DNA of 64,000 nt, from the NCBI GenBank assembly GCA_036426205.1, contig CM071571.1, positions 117,042,002-117,106,001 of the forward strand, read 5' to 3'. A program made the position numbers and the translations under genes. Below, piece by piece: positions 59,362-64,000 of the stretch. The stretch comes from Ascaphus truei. Taxonomy: Eukaryota > Chordata > Amphibia > Anura > Ascaphidae. Each line of letters starts with the position of its first letter. The stretch's first letter is position 1. The notes beneath the pieces were generated by a model. That model did not search any database, was not told where the DNA came from, and saw only the letters and a list, made by a program, of their open reading frames with translations.

Positions 59362-59824
59362 CTTAGACCCCCTTAAGACCTCATAGGGGCCCAGACTCAC
59401 AGGGGTATTCTTTTACAGTATGTGTGGTCAAAACTATTGTATTAATCATTTTTATTCATTTTACGCTTTTTCATTTTAATTGAAATAAAAATGTACCAGA
59501 TTACTCTGATAAAGGGGCTCATCCATTAGTATAGACAGAACTGGAGAGATGTGCCTATTAAATAAAGCTACTGTGACAAATTTCTGGAATTCTCAACCGG
59601 GACAGGTTTGTATGAGCCTGCAACATGTCATATAATATAGGGCTGCTCTGAAAATGTAGCATGGGTTACTTTAGTTAAAACATGAATATGTGTTATTGTT
59701 TTTAGCAAGCCTTTTATGCTATATACATGCTGTGCTAAAAAGCTGTGTAATACGGCAGGCATACTGTACGCTTATAGGGGTCTATGTTAAAATGGATAAG
59801 AAGTAAAGAGTGATTCACTGCGGT
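59362..59824. other. Unique non-coding DNA
   Basis: Nothing recognised. Confidence 0.35.
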
Positions 59825-60235
59825 CACTTGCATGTCATTACCCAGAATCCCTGACTACGGTGGAAGCATTGTTTTTGAAGTGATAATGGGGAAAGACAGG
59901 GATGCAGACCTGTCTGCAACATGTAAATGCACCACAAGTGGTATTTTTATTTGCTGTGGCTATTCTGAACACATGATACATAAAGCTTGGCCCCCTGCAG
60001 ACGCACTTACCAGAACTCCCTCCTACTGTCTCTGTACGTTCTCCCTACCTACCAATTAGACTGTAAGGTCCTCGGAGCAGGGACTCCTTCCTTAATGTCT
60101 AAAGCACTTATTCCCATGATCTGTTATTTATATTATCTGTTATTTATTTGATTACCACATGTATTACTGCTGTGAAGCGCTATGTACATTAATGGCGCTA
60201 TATAAATAAAGACATACAATACAATACAATACAAT
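59825..60235 (+). repeat. Dispersed repeat followed by LINE 3' tail
   Basis: 59825-59960 is the third CATTACCCAGAATCCC-family copy. 59975-60235 is the LINE tail with 'GAAGCGCTATGTACATTAATGG' and (ATACA)n. The tail extends further 5' here than at 56.2 kb and matches the minus-strand copy at 36.33-36.61 kb. Confidence 0.75.
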
Positions 60236-61607
60236 ATACAGTTATTCTACACGTATGTGTACTTTTTTTCTTCATACCTCTGCAAACTGGGAATGTTTTG
60301 GGTAAACCCCTAGATGTTTTCTGTGGTGCTCTTTAGATGTTTGGGTTCAAGGCCTCTCTTGGTTATGTCACTTTGTGACCTGGAAACAGTAAGGTGCTGC
60401 TGTTGTATTTCAGGTAACAGGCTACAGACCAAATAGAACTAAGGTTTGATCAAGGAGACCATCCAGGACAAAAATACCATTGACACCCAATGAGAAATGG
60501 AATTACAATGCAAAGACTGCCTTAGCCTCTCCTTGGTTATAAAGCCTAGTAATCACCTTCTTCTACTCCATTTTGGTCAGGATTCATAATATCAGAAATG
60601 TGCAAACATGTATAATGATAGAACAACACCAGTGAAGCTGGCACTATCGTAGGAATTCAATAGTAGATATTTCATTAAATATCTAGATATATTCAATAAA
60701 TATCGAATGTGCAAAACCCACGAGAGTGCAGCCTCCACTCATGTTGTTCTGTCAAGATTCCTATTATGAAATTATTGTGAGTGCCCTTTAACATGGAAGC
60801 TTACACATAAATGATGCGCTGCACATTTTATCTGACCTGATTCAAGTATCTGTACACTTAGCATCTAGAAAATATGCTTTCATCACAGTATGTTAGTGAA
60901 AAAAATCTACTTTTGTAAGAGCTAATGAGAATTTAAAATCCAAATATTTCTCATTAATGATTTCTAAGACAATTGAGAGATTTATTTTGAATAATATAGT
61001 TTTTTGTATTCTGCTTGTTTGCTTGAAATCTACAAGATAATTTTTTTATTTTTTTTTACATTTGACACATAGGGTTCTATGTAATAACGCAATTTTGGAG
61101 CAAAACAGGGGCATTTTCACCTTGCCCCAATGTATCAAAGCATTTTCCTCCAACGTTGCCCCGTCTGCCCTATCTTGCACCCTAGAGAGTGCCACTAGAG
61201 GGAGTTGGGGAGGAGTTACATGGTGCACATATTATATTGAGATATTTCACATTCGGCGTCTCTGTACCATTCCTTTTCCCCTACAAAATCCTCCATTTCT
61301 GAAATGGCGCAAGTCTAAAATTCTTCATCAGATATAAGAAACTGTTCCTACATACTGTATGCTGCGCCAGAATATCCTATTGGACTTTCAACCAACATAT
61401 GCTGCAACTGGGCACCAAAAATCAGAGCAGTGGGTCAAAACAATGGGGTCTGCATTGATACGTAGACCCCATTATTTACTAGAAAGGTTTATGCCATCTC
61501 ATCTCTGATTGACGGAGATTTCAAATGTTATATATTCAGTTCTAATCTACCCCTCACATTAACACTTTCCAGCTGCTTCAAGGGACACTCCTGAAATTGC
61601 ACTGTAA
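60236..61607. other. Unique non-coding DNA
   Basis: Nothing recognised. Confidence 0.4.
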
Positions 61608-61615
61608 TGTACTGA

Positions 61616-62002
61616 GGCAGATTTCAAAATCTGCTGCCCCCAGGCACTTGCCTGTCTGGCCGCCCCCTTTCTGCCGCCCTCCTGTTCCTTTGGAATCCCA
61701 GCGTCAAACGAAGCCTCGGACTTCACGCACGTGACGTTGCATGGCGGAGCGTTGACATGGAAACGCGACGTCAGATGCCAGGTGCCGCCACGTTCATGGC
61801 GTCCGCGGTGTCATGTGACGCTGGGATTCCGAAGGAGCAGGAGGGCGGCAGGAAGGGGGTGGCTGACACAGGCGAGCGCATTCCCATTAGGTCCAATAGG
61901 CACGAAACTGCGGCAAAAGCATATGGGGGCGTCAATTTTTGCCACCCCCAAATTTTGCCACCCTAGGCCCAGGCCTAACAGACCTAATGGGAAATCTGAC
62001 AC
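61616..62002. mobile_element. hAT-like MITE, 387 bp, CpG-rich inside
   Basis: TGTACTGA (61608-61615) and TGTACTTA (62003-62010) match at 7 of 8 positions. Ends GGCAGATTTC and GAAATCTGACAC are inverted. Inside, a roughly 38-bp subterminal inverted repeat (CTGCCGCCCTCCTG...AATCCCAGCGTCA and complement) at 61671-61708 and 61816-61853 pairs at about 34 positions. Confidence 0.6.
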
Positions 62003-62099
62003 TGTACTTAGGAAAACATAGATGCACCCTGAATGTCTGACATTAAGAGATGCACCATAAACATGTTAGCATCTTATTAACACCAACATCGCTTTGATA

Positions 62100-62160
62100 C
62101 AGCTAAACCCCGTTATAACGCGCCTCGCTATACCGCGATTCGGTTATAACGCGGTTTTCC
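62100..62160 (+). mobile_element. Possible pogo/Tigger-type end fragment
   Basis: TA followed by CAGCTAAACCCCGTTATAAC and a second CGGTTATAACGCGG. It resembles the termini of pogo-like elements. The partner end is not seen; a minisatellite follows directly. Confidence 0.25.
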
Positions 62161-62171
62161 CATGGCTCCCG

Positions 62172-62572
62172 TTTTTTGCACTCTGCACACACTGCACACA
62201 CTCACTGCACACACACTGCTCATTGCTCACACTGCACACACACTGCACACTGCACACACACTGCTCATTGCACACACTGACACACTGCACACACACTGCA
62301 CACACACTGCACACTGCACACACACTATTCATTGCTCACACTGCACACACTGACACACTACACACACACTGCACACGGCACACACACTGCTCATTGCTCA
62401 CACTGCACACACACTGCCACACTGACACACACTGACACACACTGCACACTGCACACACACTGCTCATTGCTCACACTGCACACACTGACACACTGCTCAT
62501 TGCTCACACTGCACACACACTGCTCACACTGACACACACTGCACACTGCACACACACTGCTCATTGCTCAAT
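62172..62572. repeat. Minisatellite of CACACTG / GCTCATTGCTCA units
   Basis: About 400 bp of irregular CTGCACACACACTG and CTGCTCATTGCTCA units. Higher-order blocks such as 'CACTGCTCATTGCTCACACT' recur at least four times. The Thr-His-Cys frames on it are artefacts of the repeat. Confidence 0.9.
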
Positions 62573-62869
62573 AGAGGAACAAAGTTCATCAATAGTGCTC
62601 AGAATGACTGTAGAGGAATTTTTGTAATAATGTCCATATAGACTTGCTTGATTGAAGATATAGTGATGCAGGCGTCTGATATAAATGTGAGTGATGAGTG
62701 TATAGGTGAGCGTTGTGTATAGGACATATGTATTGAAGTCCTAGGGGTGCTGTGAGTGGAGAATGATTAGCTCCACCACATTACTCCTAATGAGGACAAT
62801 GTCACACACGCTTGCAACCACCTTGATAATACACCTTCCAGCAAAGAAAAGGATAAAACACTCACATGA

Positions 62870-64000
62870 GTGGTGGTTCTTCCTTCCTATATCAGAGATT
62901 CTACACAACTATTAAATATGTTACAGAAGATCACTTGGCGTCATAATTACACTTGGGTTACACTAGATGTATCATCTTTATACACAATTATTAGTCACCA
63001 TCTTGGCATTTTAGCTTACACTCATTTCCTTAATTTATCAAATCTTCACACTGCACAAATCACTTTTCTGTTGGATTGTATAATATTTTTATTACAGCAC
63101 AATTATTTCCTTTTTGATCAACACTTTTATCTCCAAAAACAGGGCACTGCTATGGGTACTTCTTTTGCTCCTTCTTACGCAAATCTTTTCATGTGTTTCT
63201 GGGAAAACAAACACATTTTCGGTGACACTAACCCTTATCGCAAGAATATTATATTTTACCGCCGTTACATAGACGACCTTATTCTGATATGGGAGGGAGA
63301 CCACGACACACTAGCAGCCTTTATCAACTATTTGAACGATAATACTTTTAATTTAAAATTCACATCCTCAGTAAACATCAATCATATAGACTTTTTGGAT
63401 ATCAAATTATTCATTGATGTGAATTGTACAATTCAAACGAATCTATTCCGTAAAACCAATGCCCGCAACTCTCTTCTAAGAGCAAATAGTAGTCATCCAA
63501 GACCCCTGCTAAGAGGCATACCCAAAGGTCAATATCTCCGACTGAGAAGACTTTGTTCTACTGAAGAAGCCTTCATACAACAGTCGGAGATACTGAGTGA
63601 GAGGTTCAGAAACAGAGGGTATCTGGAAAAAGATATCCACTCTGCCTTCATACATGCATTACAATCAAATCGCTTGGATCTTCTAAAAAATCCAAAACGG
63701 AAGAAAAACATTACAAATAACACTACTGCAGTATCTGAATCTGAAACCCCGCTCTTCATCACTACCTTTAGCAATCAAGCCATAAAACTCAAAAACATTA
63801 TTGAAAAACATTGGAGGGTTCTGCAGTTAGACAAAGGACTAAAATCAGTCACAAACAACCTACCGAAATTTGTATACAAAAAGGCAAAAACCATAGGATA
63901 TCATTTATCTCCAAGTTTATTTTCTGCAGGACAAAATACATCTCAAGATATTCTCCCAAAAGGTTTTCACAAATGTGGCAAATGCACATATTGTAAATAT
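62870..64000 (+). CDS. Penelope-like element reverse transcriptase, partial (runs off the window)
   Basis: Continuous frame of 377 codons to the window edge; an in-frame TGA precedes it at 62867. First ATG is at 62918. Counted from that ATG: 'VTLDVSSLYT' (motif A, D17), 'GTAMGTSFAPSYANLFM' at about 76-92 (motif B), 'YRRYIDDLILIW' with the YIDD catalytic block at 117-120, 'HIDFLDIKL' after it, then the thumb and a Cys-rich 'FHKCGKCTYCK' (C353, C356, C359) that precedes the GIY-YIG domain in PLEs. Just upstream 'LPSYIRDSTQLL' matches a conserved N-terminal PLE segment. The true N-terminus is missing, so the copy is 5'-truncated. The RT core residues are intact. Confidence 0.85.
   Translation, partial: MVVLPSYIRDSTQLLNMLQKITWRHNYTWVTLDVSSLYTIISHHLGILAYTHFLNLSNLHTAQITFLLDCIIFLLQHNYFLFDQHFYLQKQGTAMGTSFAPSYANLFMCFWENKHIFGDTNPYRKNIIFYRRYIDDLILIWEGDHDTLAAFINYLNDNTFNLKFTSSVNINHIDFLDIKLFIDVNCTIQTNLFRKTNARNSLLRANSSHPRPLLRGIPKGQYLRLRRLCSTEEAFIQQSEILSERFRNRGYLEKDIHSAFIHALQSNRLDLLKNPKRKKNITNNTTAVSESETPLFITTFSNQAIKLKNIIEKHWRVLQLDKGLKSVTNNLPKFVYKKAKTIGYHLSPSLFSAGQNTSQDILPKGFHKCGKCTYCKY

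Noticed and set aside
62094..62532. Thr-His-Cys repeat open frames of up to 113 codons
   Set aside because: Direct translation of the CACACTG minisatellite; open in several frames.

Overview
This 64-kb window is AT-rich vertebrate nuclear DNA, most likely from an amphibian and probably a frog. I infer this from the mix of elements: Penelope-like retroelements (PLEs) with 'GAAACGCG' hairpin ends, L2/CR1-type LINEs with an ACAAT-type tail, tRNA-derived SINEs with a MIR-like body, several hAT miniature elements, a Tc1/mariner copy and TTAA-flanked elements. I find no intact host protein-coding gene. The only clear sign of one is a CpG island at about 32.1-33.4 kb that ends in a good minus-strand splice donor. 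It looks like the promoter and first exon of a gene whose other exons I cannot find.

Layout. 0-10 kb: a PLE 3' part (minus), a decayed L2 LINE (minus), a PLE end fragment, and a PLE 3' half (plus) whose GIY-YIG endonuclease region is interrupted by a 157-bp hAT MITE with a perfect 8-bp target duplication. 9.6-20 kb: largely unique, probably intronic or intergenic DNA with five DNA-transposon insertions, including a 2.15-kb hAT with a dead transposase. 20.3-22.6 kb: a GC-rich LTR-like element. 23.4-26.2 kb: a dead Tc1/mariner element split by a head-to-head palindromic PLE insertion. 26.3-32 kb: mostly unique DNA with two SINEs. 34-39 kb: a nest in which an L2/CR1-like LINE (minus) is split by an LTR-like element, a second LINE fragment and a GC-rich MITE. 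39-41.5 kb: PLE-like ends. 41.5-46.4 kb: a second, deletion-ridden copy of the whole 34-39 kb nest. 47-48.9 kb: LTR-like DNA and another GC-rich MITE. 49.55-53.62 kb: a 4,066-bp inverted-repeat element with 1,776-bp arms, TG...CA termini and a 5-bp target duplication. 54-62.6 kb: unique DNA with LINE tails, a second PLE-like inverted repeat, MITEs and a minisatellite. 62.87-64 kb: an open PLE reverse transcriptase frame running off the window end.

The observations most worth following up are: (1) a recurring RNA-hairpin motif (CTGANGAA, hairpin, GAAAC) at seven sites whose stems differ in sequence but mostly still pair, several of them tied to PLE sequence and hammerhead-like; (2) the 4-kb giant inverted-repeat element carrying a 216-bp in-frame internal repeat; (3) the repeated 5-kb nest, whose second copy differs mainly by small deletions and may be unpolished assembly; (4) six perfect NRF1-type palindromes, all inside GC-rich repeats.
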